A stretch of DNA of 64,000 nucleotides, taken from positions 1 through 64,000 of the forward strand of contig CAYMKW010000001.1 of the NCBI GenBank assembly GCA_964391365.1, in the 5' to 3' direction. Position numbers and translations under genes: made by a program. The notes beneath the pieces were generated by a model, which searched no databases, was not told the DNA's origin, and worked only from the letters and a program-made list of their open reading frames with translations. This DNA is from SXMI01 sp964391365. GTDB taxonomy: Bacteria; Actinomycetota; Acidimicrobiia; Acidimicrobiales; Microtrichaceae. Of the stretch, positions 1-10,525 are shown piece by piece; the stretch's first letter is position 1, and each line of letters starts with the position of its first letter.

Positions 1-1506
1 GTCGTCGAGGAACCCCGGCTGGGGCAGGTGCGTGGCCGACACGTTGACCGACACGGACAGGGCCTCCTCGACCAGCGGAGCGAGTCGCTCACGCAGGTCG
101 CGCAGGACGATCGCCACCACCCGGCGGGTCACCTCGGGGATCAGGCCCGACTCCTCGGCGATGGGGATGAACAGTTCCGGTGACACGGGCCTGCCGTCGC
201 TGTCCTCCCAGCGGGCGAGCGCCTCGGCGCCCAGCACCCTGCCGGTGGCCAACTCGACGGCCGGTTGGTACTCGACGTGCAGCCCGTCGAGCCCCGCCGG
301 TGATCGCATGAACATGGCGACGTTGACCCGTTCGGCGAACCGCTGGCCGTTGTCCTTGTCGAACGCGACCGCTCTCGCTCCGCCGAGCTTCTTCGCCTCC
401 CGCAACGCCGCCTCCGCTGCGCTGATCAGTTCGGTTCCATGTGCGAACGAGCCGTCGTCGATGCTGAACCCCATGCTCGCCGTGACGGTGAGCAGGTGGT
501 CGCCGATGGCGACGGGCTGCGCCAGTGCGGCGACCAGGCGCCCGGAGACGGCCTCGGCCGAGCTCTCGTCGTCGGCGCCGTCGATGAGGACGGCGAACTC
601 GTCGCCGCCGACGCGGGCGAGGTGGTCCTCGGGTCGCAGCGACTGCTGCAGCCGGGCGGCGACCGCCAGCAGCAGTTCGTCGCCGGCCTCGAAGCCCATC
701 GCATCGTTGATCTGGGCGAACCTGTCCAGGTCGATCAAGCCGACCACCGCTCGGGCCGTCGGCCGCGTCTCCCGGCGTTCCGGGTCGCGTTCGGCTGGTT
801 CGCCCGCCAGCCCCCGGGCCACACCCTGGGCGACGCTCTGCTCGATCAGTTCGGTGAACATCGTCCGGTTGGGCAGGTCGGTCAGCGGGTCGACCAGTTC
901 GACGTGCCGGGTGCGCTCCTCGGCGGCCAGACGACTCATCGTGGCGGCGATCGAGTCGGCCAGGATGCGCAGCACGTCCAGGTCGGCGCTGGAGAACTCC
1001 GCCGGGGCCCGCACGTGGTCGAACCCGATGAACCCGTGGAAGGCGCCGCCGGAGCGGAGGGGTGCCACGAGCAGCGACTGGATGCCCTGCTCGGCCAGGA
1101 TGGCGCGCAGGTCGGACTGGTCGTCCGGAAGGGCACCGACGAGCCCGATGTAGACGTGGTCGTCCCGGTCGAAGGCCTCCATCCACGGTTCTGCGACGTC
1201 GATGGGGATGTGCTGGAGGTTCGCGATCTCCGGCCTGATGCCGTCGGCGCACCACTCGTGGGTGTTGCTCAGGTGTTCGCCGTCCGCGTCCACCCGGAAG
1301 ATGTAGGCACGGTCGACCTCGCAGAACGATCCGACGGCGCCGAGTGCCGACTCGAAGATCGCGTCGATATTCGCCGCGACCGAGTCGCTGAACGATCGCA
1401 TCGTCGAGCGGACGAGCCGGTGCAGGCCGACCAGTCGGACCGGATCCTCGGCCGACGTGACGGGGCGCCGCTGCTCCGGCTGCTCCTCGCTCGCTCCATC
1501 GCTCAC
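1..1506 (-). CDS. GAF-GGDEF-EAL cyclic-di-GMP protein, C-terminus beyond window
   Basis: Bifunctional c-di-GMP signalling protein; 502 residues are visible and the 3' end runs off the left edge. No membrane segment or signal peptide is seen, so it is probably cytosolic. Residues ~30-165 look like a GAF sensor domain. A GGDEF domain follows with the intact motif at 300-304, and an RxxD inhibitory site (RPED) five residues before it, so cyclase activity with product inhibition is expected. The EAL domain begins near 415 with EALARW at 428-433; the window ends inside it, so its remaining metal ligands cannot be checked. The GTG start is chosen because TACAAT lies exactly 6 bases upstream, the spacing repeated at many starts here. 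It reads in the same direction as malQ but has its own promoter. Domain assignment is secure; the sensed ligand is unknown. Confidence 0.9.
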   Translation of the reverse strand, partial: MSDGASEEQPEQRRPVTSAEDPVRLVGLHRLVRSTMRSFSDSVAANIDAIFESALGAVGSFCEVDRAYIFRVDADGEHLSNTHEWCADGIRPEIANLQHIPIDVAEPWMEAFDRDDHVYIGLVGALPDDQSDLRAILAEQGIQSLLVAPLRSGGAFHGFIGFDHVRAPAEFSSADLDVLRILADSIAATMSRLAAEERTRHVELVDPLTDLPNRTMFTELIEQSVAQGVARGLAGEPAERDPERRETRPTARAVVGLIDLDRFAQINDAMGFEAGDELLLAVAARLQQSLRPEDHLARVGGDEFAVLIDGADDESSAEAVSGRLVAALAQPVAIGDHLLTVTASMGFSIDDGSFAHGTELISAAEAALREAKKLGGARAVAFDKDNGQRFAERVNVAMFMRSPAGLDGLHVEYQPAVELATGRVLGAEALARWEDSDGRPVSPELFIPIAEESGLIPEVTRRVVAIVLRDLRERLAPLVEEALSVSVNVSATHLPQPGFLDD

Positions 1507-1512
1507 GAGGGG

Positions 1513-1518
1513 ATTGTA
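1513..1518 (-). promoter_or_regulatory. -10 box TACAAT of the GGDEF-EAL gene
   Basis: TACAAT is followed by 6 bases and then the GTG start, which fits a leaderless transcript beginning at the start codon. Confidence 0.6.
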
Positions 1519-1549
1519 GGAAACCAAAGCTCGGGATCGGAGCCGCTGC

Positions 1550-3367
1550 TCACCCGCGGTCCGGTCGAACGCCGGAGGGGTCGCCCCCGGGTGGGACCCG
1601 GTCGGCCCAGGCGGAGCTCGGCAACGGTTGGCGCCAGTTCGGGTGGCCCGAGGTGGTGCCCGGAAGGTTCGGCCGGTGCGTCAGGCCGAGGGCGTCCTCC
1701 GGGGTGCACAGCACCAGGTCCGCACCCGAACGCCAGAGTCGACCGGTTGCCGCCGCGGCCACCTGATCGCTCGTCTCGCTCCCGTCGGCCCCCGTCAGGC
1801 GCTCCAGCCGTCGGCGGAGCTCCGCCAGCGACCCGGGCTCGGGCGGCAGTCCTGCCGCGAGCCGGTCGACCTCGTCGCTGCCGGACCACACGCCGGCGAT
1901 CGTCGGCAGGTCGTGGGTGGTCAGCATCCCGACGCTCGCTCCGGGCCACTCCTCCGGCGGGGTGTCCTCGAACCAGGCCACCCGGTAGCCCGCCACGTCG
2001 CGGGCCCGCAGTTCCGCCCGGAACCCGTCCTCGACCGTGCCCAGATCCTCTCCGATCAGGGCCGCTCCCACCCGCTCGGCCTCCAGACACGCGATGTCGA
2101 GCAGCTCGGTGCCGTACTGGCGGATGTAGGCGCCCCGGTCGGGGCCGTGGCCCGGCGGCACGCAGTAGAGCCGGGTGAGGCCGACGACGTGGTCGATCCT
2201 GAGCCCGCCGCAGTGGCGGAGTGCGGACCGGACCGTCTCGATCCACGGTCCGTAGCCGGCGTCGCGGAGCCGCCACGGAACGTACGGAGGGAGGCCCCAG
2301 TCCTGGCCGAGCTGGTTGAACTCGTCGGGCGGGGCGCCGATCCGACAGCCCTCGGCGAGGAGGTCCTGGTCCCGCCAGGCGTCGGCGCCGTCCGGGTCGA
2401 CGCCGACGCTGAGGTCGCCGACCAGGGCGATCTGCCGACCCGCCCGGGCGAGTTGCCGGTCCAACTGCACCTGGACCCAGGCCCAGAACGCGATCCGCGA
2501 CGCATGGCGGACCGCGAACTTGGCCACGCCCGGGAGGTCGGGGTGTCGGTGCTCGGCCGGGAACCGGTGGCGGCCGCCGCCGTGGACCTCGGCGAGCGCC
2601 ACGAAGGTGGCGTGTTCGCGCAGCGGCCGGTCGGCGAGCTCGGGCACCGGCGGCCGGCCCAGGGCGTCGAAGACCGCACCGAGGGCGTCGACCTTCACCG
2701 TCCAGGACTGCGTCCAGTCGAGCAGGGTCGTCCGATCCAGGTCACGTCCGGCCGCAGCGCCTGCAGCGACCGCCTCGGCGGCCAGCTCGGCGCCGTCCAC
2801 CTCGTCGACCCGCAGGTAGACGGGCGAGCGGAACCGCCGTGAGGACGGCGAGTACGGGGAGGGCTGGATGGCCCCGGGGATGTGGTCGCCGGTGGGGGAA
2901 CACGCGAGGACGCCGGCGCCGCACGTAGCGGACCGTTCGGCGATGTCGCGCACGTCGGCCAGGTCGCCGACCCCCCAGGACCGACCGGAACGCGCCGCAT
3001 GGACCTGCAGCGCCCAGCCCCAGGTCCGGGCGAGACGGCGGCTCCGGGCGGGGACGACGAAGACGCGGGTCCGGTGGTCGCCCGGCGAGTGCAGGGTGTG
3101 GACACCGATGGGCAGGTCGCCGGGCAGTCGGTCGGCGACGGCCACCTCGCCGCCGTCCTCGAGTTCGACGGTTCCGGGCGACCACACCTCGGGCGATTGG
3201 CCCGAGGTGACGAACCAGTTGGGGACCTCCGGCGGTCCGCCCGGATCGCCGAGCGCCCGGTGGAGCGCCTCCCGGGTCGCCGGGTCCGTGTCCCGCCAGA
3301 CGCCGTGCGTGTCCCACCACCCGGCGGTGACCCGCCAGGCGTCGGGGGCGTCACGTTCGTCGACCAC
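1550..3367 (-). CDS. malQ: 4-alpha-glucanotransferase (amylomaltase, GH77)
   Basis: Transfers alpha-1,4-glucan segments between maltodextrins in the cytosol, in glycogen and maltodextrin turnover. At 605 residues it is slightly short for actinobacterial MalQ (often 650-720) but has the whole catalytic barrel. GH77 landmarks are present: RIDH with the nucleophile Asp at about residue 392, GEDLG with the acid/base Glu, and THDLP with the third carboxylate. The N-terminal ~100 residues are the extra domain usual in actinobacteria. The GTG start has CAGACT 6 bases upstream. It is divergent from the small gene at 3438. The other glycogen gene here, glgX, lies 41 kb away, so this is not a compact glycogen operon. 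Confidence 0.93.
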   Translation of the reverse strand: MVDERDAPDAWRVTAGWWDTHGVWRDTDPATREALHRALGDPGGPPEVPNWFVTSGQSPEVWSPGTVELEDGGEVAVADRLPGDLPIGVHTLHSPGDHRTRVFVVPARSRRLARTWGWALQVHAARSGRSWGVGDLADVRDIAERSATCGAGVLACSPTGDHIPGAIQPSPYSPSSRRFRSPVYLRVDEVDGAELAAEAVAAGAAAGRDLDRTTLLDWTQSWTVKVDALGAVFDALGRPPVPELADRPLREHATFVALAEVHGGGRHRFPAEHRHPDLPGVAKFAVRHASRIAFWAWVQVQLDRQLARAGRQIALVGDLSVGVDPDGADAWRDQDLLAEGCRIGAPPDEFNQLGQDWGLPPYVPWRLRDAGYGPWIETVRSALRHCGGLRIDHVVGLTRLYCVPPGHGPDRGAYIRQYGTELLDIACLEAERVGAALIGEDLGTVEDGFRAELRARDVAGYRVAWFEDTPPEEWPGASVGMLTTHDLPTIAGVWSGSDEVDRLAAGLPPEPGSLAELRRRLERLTGADGSETSDQVAAAATGRLWRSGADLVLCTPEDALGLTHRPNLPGTTSGHPNWRQPLPSSAWADRVPPGGDPSGVRPDRG

Positions 3368-3373
3368 GCTCCC

Positions 3374-3379
3374 AGTCTG
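3374..3379 (-). promoter_or_regulatory. -10 box CAGACT of malQ
   Basis: CAGACT sits 6 bases before the GTG start of malQ. A TAGACT faces the other way at 3426, so this short gap holds two divergent leaderless-type promoters. Confidence 0.55.
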
Positions 3380-3425
3380 GCCGCCACCGGGAGGAACCGG
3401 TCTCCTGCCGCGCCGGTTCGGTACC

Positions 3426-3431
3426 TAGACT
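3426..3431 (+). promoter_or_regulatory. -10 box TAGACT of the small gene at 3438
   Basis: TAGACT, then 6 bases, then GTG; leaderless-type arrangement. Confidence 0.6.
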
Positions 3432-3437
3432 CCCGCC

Positions 3438-3722
3438 GTGGCTGTGTTCGTGGAGCGACGACTCCGGGCGGTGGGACGCCGTCTCGCCAAGTTGCGGGGC
3501 GAGCTCGCCGTCGCGGACGAACAGCTGGCGCACTTCGCCGACATCACCGACGACACCCGGATCCGATCGTTGGTCTCCGAGACGCCGCTGGCCGACGTGG
3601 AGCACCGCGACGCGGAGCGGACGAGCAGCGCCATGGCTCGGCACCGGGCCGAGCTCGTCGATCGGATCGCCCGCCTCGAGGCGGAACAGGACGCGTTGCT
3701 CGACCAGTTCTCGGCGCGCTGA
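3438..3722 (+). CDS. small charged coiled-coil protein, unknown function
   Basis: A 94-residue, highly charged, probably all-helical soluble protein. Heptad-like Leu/Val/Ala spacing and many Arg and Glu residues suggest a coiled coil over most of its length. I do not recognise the family and assign no function. The GTG start is supported by TAGACT 6 bases upstream. It is divergent from malQ and lies 134 bases before the ANTAR response regulator, which has its own promoter-like box. GC-rich third positions match the neighbours, so it looks like a real, native gene. Confidence 0.75.
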   Translation: MAVFVERRLRAVGRRLAKLRGELAVADEQLAHFADITDDTRIRSLVSETPLADVEHRDAERTSSAMARHRAELVDRIARLEAEQDALLDQFSAR

Positions 3723-3761
3723 GCGCCCCGTCGGCGGCTCCGGAGGGACGGGCGGCGTGCC

Positions 3762-3767
3762 TAGACT
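3762..3767 (+). promoter_or_regulatory. -10 box TAGACT upstream of the ANTAR regulator
   Basis: TAGACT about 90 bases before the start codon. Transcription from here would give a leader of roughly 83 bases with several short GC-rich inverted repeats, unlike the leaderless genes nearby. Confidence 0.4.
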
Positions 3768-3856
3768 GACGCCGCAGACGGGCTGAGGTACCGCCCTGGC
3801 GGCCCGATCCGGGCCTGTGGCGGACCCGGCGGAGAACCGGAGAACGGAGGGCGGCG

Positions 3857-4432
3857 TTGCCCACTCGAGTCGTGGTCGCAGAGGACGAGGCCATCATCCG
3901 CATGGACCTCCGCGAGCTGCTCGGCGAAGAGGGCTACGACGTCGTCGCCGAGTGCGGCCGGGGCGACGAGGCCGTCGAACTGGTGCGGACCCACCAGCCG
4001 GACGTGGCGCTGCTGGACATCAAGATGCCGGGTCTGGACGGGATCTCCGCCGCCCGGGAGATCGCAGCCGACCGGCTGGCGGCCGTCGTCCTGGTCACGG
4101 CCTTCTCCCAGCGGGAGCTGATCGAGGAGGCGGGCGACGCCGGCGTCCACGGCTACGTCGTCAAACCGTTCGAACGTCACGACCTGGTTCCCGCCATCGA
4201 GGTGGCCCTGGCCCGGTTCAAGGCGGAGCAGACGCTGGTCGACCAGGCCGCCAGTGCCGAACAGCGCCTCGAGTCGCGCAAGGTGATCGATCGGGCCAAG
4301 GGCGCGCTCATGGACGGGAACGGCCTGAGCGAGCAGGCGGCGTTCGGCTTCATCCAGAAGACCGCCATGCAGACCCGGCGCACCATGCGTGACGTCGCCC
4401 AGGGCGTGCTCGACGGAGAGTTCCGGCCCTGA
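3857..4432 (+). CDS. pdtaR: response regulator with ANTAR RNA-binding output domain
   Basis: A 191-residue two-component response regulator whose output is an ANTAR domain, which binds paired hairpins in mRNA leaders and works by antitermination. The receiver domain (1-~120) has the acidic pocket (E9, D10), phospho-acceptor D54 in LLDIKMPG, and the conserved Lys in VKPF. The ANTAR helices occupy ~125-188. Length and architecture match Mycobacterium tuberculosis PdtaR (Rv1626), which also lies just before polA and rpsA, so the order is conserved. The TTG start has a strong GGAGG 6 bases upstream. The partner sensor kinase is not in this window. No ANTAR target hairpin pair was identified. Confidence 0.92.
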   Translation: MPTRVVVAEDEAIIRMDLRELLGEEGYDVVAECGRGDEAVELVRTHQPDVALLDIKMPGLDGISAAREIAADRLAAVVLVTAFSQRELIEEAGDAGVHGYVVKPFERHDLVPAIEVALARFKAEQTLVDQAASAEQRLESRKVIDRAKGALMDGNGLSEQAAFGFIQKTAMQTRRTMRDVAQGVLDGEFRP

Positions 4433-4473
4433 GCCCGACTCCCGCAGCGGTCGTCGCCGTCACCTCCTGCACC

Positions 4474-4479
4474 TAGGCT
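4474..4479 (+). promoter_or_regulatory. -10 box TAGGCT of polA
   Basis: TAGGCT lies 7 bases before the GTG start of polA; no ribosome binding site is evident. Confidence 0.55.
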
Positions 4480-4486
4480 CGCCGCC

Positions 4487-7171
4487 GTGCCGACGGTCAT
4501 GCTCATCGACGGGAACTCGCTCACCTACCGGGCGTTCTTCGCCCTGCCGACCGATCTGACCACGGCGTCGGGGCAGGTCACCAACGCCGTCCTGGGCTTC
4601 ACGTCCATGCTCGTGAACCTGGTGCGGGACCACGGCCCCGACCAGGTGGTGGTGACCTTCGACCGTCCCGAACCGACGTTCCGTCACGAGCGGCTCGACT
4701 CCTACAAGGCGAACCGGGAGTCGACCCCGGACATCCTCGTCCAGCAGATGGGGCTCGTCCGACAGGTCGTCGACGTGCTGGCGCTGCCCGTGGTGGAGAT
4801 GGTCGGCTTCGAGGCCGACGACGTCATCGCCACGCTCGCGACCCAGGCGGCCGCCGCCGGCCACGACGTCGTGATCGTCACCGGCGACCGGGACAGCTAC
4901 CAGCTCGTCCAGGATCCGCACGTCCGGGTGCTCTACAACAAGCGGGGCGTCTCGGACTACGCGCTCTACGACGAGCAGGGCATCCTGGATCGGACCGGGG
5001 TCACGCCGGCGCAGTACGTCGACTACGCCGCACTCCGCGGCGACCCGTCGGACAACCTGCCGGGGGTTCCCAAGGTCGGTGAGAAGACGGCCGCCAGGCT
5101 GGTCACCACGTACGGGGGCCTCGACGGGATCTTCGCCCACGTCGACGAGCAGACCCCGGCGTTGCGGGCCAACCTGACCGAGCACGAACAGCAGGCCCGG
5201 ACCAACGCCGAGCTCATGCGGCTGGTGCGGGACGTCCCGCTTCCCGTCGGCATCGACGACCTGCACCAGGGGCCGGTGGACGTGGACGCCGTTCACGAGC
5301 TCTTCCGGTTCCTCGAGTTCAACTCCCTGATCGGTCGCCTGTCGGCCGCCTTCCCCCAGATCTTCGACGCGTCGACGGAACCGGGCGACGGCCCGGAACG
5401 GCGGGTCCTCGAGGCCGAGGTGGACACGGTGGCCGACGCCCCAGCAGCCCGGGCGGCGCTCGAGTCGCTGGCCGGCGCCCCGGTGGTGGCCGTGGCGGGG
5501 GCGTGGGTGGGGGAGCCCGGTCGCAGCGAGCTGCTCGGACTGGCACTGGTCGGCGACCCGAGCGAGGGGGCGGCGACGTACCTCCCCGCCGCGATCGTGC
5601 CCGAGGTGCTGGACCCGCTCGCAGCGGTGCTCTGCGCCGGACCGGACGTCGTCGCCCACGACGCCAAGCCGCTGGTGCGTTCGCTGCTGGGTCTCGGTTC
5701 GGACCTCCGGCGCCTGACGCTCGACACGAAGTTGGCGGCGTACCTGCTGGACCCCGCCGACACCGCCTACGAGCTCGAGGACCTGCTCGCGGCGCACGCC
5801 GCGGCCGAACTGGCGGGGTCGGACGCCGTTCCGGACGGACAGCTCGACCTGGGTGGCGAGCAGGTCGACGCAGCGGTGCAGGCGGGGCGCCGGGCGCTGG
5901 GGGTGGCCGAGCTGGTCGGCCCGGTGGGCGCCGCGCTGGTGGCCCAGTCCCTCGACGACCTGAGCCGTGACGTCGAGGTCCCGCTCGTCCGGGTGCTCGC
6001 CCGGATGGAGCACCTGGGCATCGGGGTCGACGTGGACGTGCTCCGCTCCCTCAACACGGAGTTGACCCGGACCGCGGAGCAGGAGCGTGCTGCGGTCGTC
6101 GAGCTGGCCGGCCACGAGTTCAACGTGAACTCCACGCCGCAGCTGCGCACCGTGCTCTTCGACGAGCTGGGTCTGACACCGCAGAAGAAGACCAAGACCG
6201 GCTTCTCGACCGACCAGGCGACGCTCGAGAAGCTGCGTGACGACCACCCGGTCGTCGAGCATCTGCTCCGCTACCGGGAGGTCGAGAAGCTCCGGTCGAC
6301 CTACGGGGAGGGCCTGCTCGCCGAGGTGGCGGGCGACGGCCGGATCCACGCGACCTTCAACCAGACGGTCGCCCGGACGGGCCGGCTGTCGTCCGACGCG
6401 CCGAACCTGCACAACATCCCCGTCCGGACCGAGGAGGGTCGCCGCTTCCGTGAGGCGTTCGTGCCCCGGGACGGCTGGCAGTTCCTGGTCGCCGACTACA
6501 ACCAGATCGAGCTGCGCTGCATCGCCCACCTGTCGGGCGACCCCGGTCTGATCGAGGCCTTCACCTCGGGAGAGGACATCCACGACCGGACCGCGGCCCG
6601 GGTCTTCGGCGTCGATGCGTCGGCGGTCAGTGTCGAGCAGCGGTCCAAGGCGAAGATGGTCTCCTACGGTCTGGCCTACGGCATGGAGGCGTACGGCCTC
6701 GGGCAGCGCCTGGGCATCCCGACGGGCGAGGCCCAGGAGATCCTGGACGCCTACTTCGAGGCGTTCCCGAGCGTCCGCGACTTCATGGACCGGACCGTGG
6801 CCGAGGCGAGGGACCGTGGTTACACCGAGACGGTGTTCGGCCGCCGCCGGCGGATCCCGGAACTGTCCTCGCCGCAGCGCAACGTGCGTCTGGCCGGGGA
6901 ACGGCAGGCCATGAACGCCCCGATCCAGGGGCTGGCCGCCGACATCTTCAAGGTCGCACTCGTCCGGCTGGACCGAGGGATCGACGCGGCCTCGTTGTCG
7001 AGTCAGCTGATCCTCCAGGTCCACGACGAGGTCCTGGTCGAGGTTCCGCCCGGCGAGGAGGCGGCCGCCGAGGCCGTCGTCCGTGACGCCATGTCGAACG
7101 CCTTCGATCTGCACGTCCCGTTGGATGTGAACCTGGCGGTCGGTGGCTCGTGGGCCGCCGCCAAGGCCTGA
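4487..7171 (+). CDS. polA: DNA polymerase I
   Basis: Fills gaps and removes primers in replication and repair. The 894 residues show the three Pol I parts: an N-terminal 5' nuclease (1-~290, with GDRD and the GDPSDNLPGVPKVG helix-hairpin-helix region), a middle 3'-5' exonuclease fold (~300-480), and the polymerase (~500-894). Polymerase motif A (DYNQIELR), motif B (RSKAKMVSYGLAYG) and motif C (QVHDEV) are intact. The middle domain lacks the metal-binding DxE motif (it reads VAVAGAWVG), so proofreading should be absent, as in other actinobacterial Pol I and Taq. GTG start with TAGGCT 7 bases upstream. A methyltransferase gene begins 5 bases after the stop, so they are probably cotranscribed. 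Confidence 0.97.
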   Translation: MPTVMLIDGNSLTYRAFFALPTDLTTASGQVTNAVLGFTSMLVNLVRDHGPDQVVVTFDRPEPTFRHERLDSYKANRESTPDILVQQMGLVRQVVDVLALPVVEMVGFEADDVIATLATQAAAAGHDVVIVTGDRDSYQLVQDPHVRVLYNKRGVSDYALYDEQGILDRTGVTPAQYVDYAALRGDPSDNLPGVPKVGEKTAARLVTTYGGLDGIFAHVDEQTPALRANLTEHEQQARTNAELMRLVRDVPLPVGIDDLHQGPVDVDAVHELFRFLEFNSLIGRLSAAFPQIFDASTEPGDGPERRVLEAEVDTVADAPAARAALESLAGAPVVAVAGAWVGEPGRSELLGLALVGDPSEGAATYLPAAIVPEVLDPLAAVLCAGPDVVAHDAKPLVRSLLGLGSDLRRLTLDTKLAAYLLDPADTAYELEDLLAAHAAAELAGSDAVPDGQLDLGGEQVDAAVQAGRRALGVAELVGPVGAALVAQSLDDLSRDVEVPLVRVLARMEHLGIGVDVDVLRSLNTELTRTAEQERAAVVELAGHEFNVNSTPQLRTVLFDELGLTPQKKTKTGFSTDQATLEKLRDDHPVVEHLLRYREVEKLRSTYGEGLLAEVAGDGRIHATFNQTVARTGRLSSDAPNLHNIPVRTEEGRRFREAFVPRDGWQFLVADYNQIELRCIAHLSGDPGLIEAFTSGEDIHDRTAARVFGVDASAVSVEQRSKAKMVSYGLAYGMEAYGLGQRLGIPTGEAQEILDAYFEAFPSVRDFMDRTVAEARDRGYTETVFGRRRRIPELSSPQRNVRLAGERQAMNAPIQGLAADIFKVALVRLDRGIDAASLSSQLILQVHDEVLVEVPPGEEAAAEAVVRDAMSNAFDLHVPLDVNLAVGGSWAAAKA

Positions 7172-7176
7172 GTCCC

Positions 7177-8082
7177 GTGACGGACACCGAGGACGGTGCC
7201 GGTCGGGCTGAGCGCCACTGGTTCGAGGAGCTGGCGGACCACATGGGCCCCGCCTACCTGCGCTACTCGTTCACGCTCGGCACGGTGCAGGAGGTCGATG
7301 CGCTCGTCGATGCGCTCGGTCTGTCACCGGGCGACCTGGTGCTCGATGTCGGGTGCGGCCCGGGGCGTCACGTCCTGGAGCTGGCTCGACGCGGCATCCG
7401 GTCGCTGGGCGTGGACGTCAGCGAGCGGTTCGTGCAGGTCGGCCGGGAGCTGGCCTCTGCTGCGGGGCTGGACCACCTCGTCCGGTTCACGCGGCTCGAC
7501 GCCAGGACGCTCACCGGTGCGGTCCGCAGCGGTGAGCTGTGGGACACGTCGGAGCCGAGCGGGTCCGGTCCGCCGGACGGGTTCGAGGGGTTCGACGCCG
7601 CCGTGTCGCTCTGCCAGGGGGCGTTCGGTCTGGGAGGACCGTCGCGCGCCGACGATCCCCAGAACCTGGCCCCTGATGCCGCCGTCCTGAGCGGGATGTC
7701 CGCAGCGCTGCGTCCGGGTGCACCGCTGGCCGTCTCGGCGTTCTCGTCGTACTTCCAGGTGCGCTTCCTCGAGGACGGCGACGCCTTCGATGCGGCCGGA
7801 GCCGTGAACCACGAGCGGACCGAGGTCCGGGACCCAGACGGCCTGTCGGTGCCGGCCGACCTGTGGACGACCTGCTACACGCCCCGGGAGCTGCGGCTCC
7901 TCGCCGAGCGAGTGGGTCTGGTCGTGGACGACGTCTGGTCCGTCAGCCCGGGTCGGTACGCCCCGCAGCCACCCACGGTCGACTCGCACGAGTTCCTCCT
8001 CCTGGCGCACCGGCCCGCCCGCTCGCCGGCCCCGCCGGACCTGCCGGACCCGGCATTTCCACGCCCCAGCGGCCTCGGGTAG
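7177..8082 (+). CDS. class I SAM-dependent methyltransferase
   Basis: A 301-residue Rossmann-fold methyltransferase. The SAM-binding motif I is VLDVGCGPGRH, followed by an acidic strand end (LGVDVS) that binds the ribose. The region between the fifth and sixth strands is long and Gly/Pro/Ser-rich. The substrate cannot be told; small molecules, a quinone ring or tRNA are all possible. The GTG start lies 5 bases after the polA stop, so it is read as the second gene of a polA operon. An in-frame GTG at 7150 inside polA is a less likely start. Confidence 0.82.
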   Translation: MTDTEDGAGRAERHWFEELADHMGPAYLRYSFTLGTVQEVDALVDALGLSPGDLVLDVGCGPGRHVLELARRGIRSLGVDVSERFVQVGRELASAAGLDHLVRFTRLDARTLTGAVRSGELWDTSEPSGSGPPDGFEGFDAAVSLCQGAFGLGGPSRADDPQNLAPDAAVLSGMSAALRPGAPLAVSAFSSYFQVRFLEDGDAFDAAGAVNHERTEVRDPDGLSVPADLWTTCYTPRELRLLAERVGLVVDDVWSVSPGRYAPQPPTVDSHEFLLLAHRPARSPAPPDLPDPAFPRPSGLG

Positions 8083-8085
8083 CCT
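8080..8085 (+). promoter_or_regulatory. -10 box TAGCCT of rpsA
   Basis: TAGCCT overlaps the 3' end of the methyltransferase gene and gives rpsA its own promoter, with a leader of 16-31 bases depending on the start codon used. Confidence 0.5.
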
Positions 8086-8107
8086 CTCCGGGTTCCTGTC
8101 CCCGAGT

Positions 8108-9541
<1,434 letters not shown>

Positions 9542-9628
9542 TCAGCCCGATTGTTCAAGCTGCGGGCCTGAACGGCCGAACCACCACCGAACGTCGACCC
9601 GGAGGGGTCGGGATCGGAGTGGTACGTC

Positions 9629-10525
9629 GTGGGATCGCGCAGGACGCTGACCCTGGTGGGTGCGGTCGTGGTGGCGGCACTGGCCGGCCTGGTGCTGTTG
9701 AAGTACGTCAACGGGGTGGAGCAGCGCGCTGCACAGGCGGATGCTCTCGTGGACGTCGCGGTCGCCGCCGGTCCGATCCCCGCAGGGATCGCATCGGACG
9801 CTGCCATCGACGCGGGACGCATCACGATGGCGAAGCGACCGCAGCAGGACGTCCCGCAGAACGCGGTCCGGCGTCTGGCCGACATCCAGGGGCAACAGGC
9901 GGCGCTCGACCTGAGCGGTGGCGAGATCCTGACGACGGCCATGTTCGAGACCGACTCCGTCGCCGAGTCGTCGAACACGAACGAGATCACGGCGGGCCAT
10001 GTGGCCGTGTCGGTCCAGCTCGACGAGGCGGCCAGCCTGGGTGGACTCATCGAGGTCGGCGACAAGGTCAACGTGTTCGCGCTCGTCGACTGCGCGGCCG
10101 CCGGTGGCGACTCGGGCGGGGCTGCGCCGGCGGCGCCGACCGGCGCGTGTGGGATCAACGCCAGCGGTGGCACGCCACTGTCGTCCCGGCCGGCGCGGGC
10201 GCTTTTCCAGTCGGTGAAGGTGATCGCCGTGGGGGACCGGTTCGGGCAGCCGGTCGCCGCCGCCCAGCCCGGTGACGCCGCCCAGGCGGACCCGAGCGAG
10301 ACGACGGTCCCCCCGGGCAACGAACGGCTCTTCACCTTCGAGCTGGTGCCGGCCGAGGCGGCGCTGCTGCTCTCCATCCCGCCGGGGAACCTCTACCTGA
10401 CCCTCAACCCGGCGGGCTACGAGCCCGCCCCCATCCCCTTCATCACCGACATCCCGAGCCTGCCCGGCGAGGCCGGTGTCTCCAGCGACTCCGACGAGCT
10501 GCCGAGCGGGACGGGCGGTCAGTGA
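9629..10525 (+). CDS. cpaB: Flp/Tad pilus assembly protein CpaB (SAF domain)
   Basis: First gene of the Tad pilus operon; 298 residues. One N-terminal transmembrane helix (residues ~6-25) is followed by an extracytoplasmic SAF domain (~40-110) and the CpaB/RcpC C-terminal domain (~125-270). In Gram-negative bacteria CpaB stabilises the outer-membrane secretin; in an organism with no outer-membrane secretin its role is unknown. GTG start with GGAG 10 bases upstream. The upstream 87-base gap holds two small inverted repeats (9552-9571 and 9595-9610), and no clear -10 box was found. The next gene starts with a GTGA overlap. Confidence 0.88.
   Translation: MGSRRTLTLVGAVVVAALAGLVLLKYVNGVEQRAAQADALVDVAVAAGPIPAGIASDAAIDAGRITMAKRPQQDVPQNAVRRLADIQGQQAALDLSGGEILTTAMFETDSVAESSNTNEITAGHVAVSVQLDEAASLGGLIEVGDKVNVFALVDCAAAGGDSGGAAPAAPTGACGINASGGTPLSSRPARALFQSVKVIAVGDRFGQPVAAAQPGDAAQADPSETTVPPGNERLFTFELVPAEAALLLSIPPGNLYLTLNPAGYEPAPIPFITDIPSLPGEAGVSSDSDELPSGTGGQ

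Noticed and set aside
4460..7114. Long open frame on the minus strand opposite polA
   Set aside because: Antisense shadow of a strongly recognised gene; high GC makes long opposite frames, and the translation has no family features.
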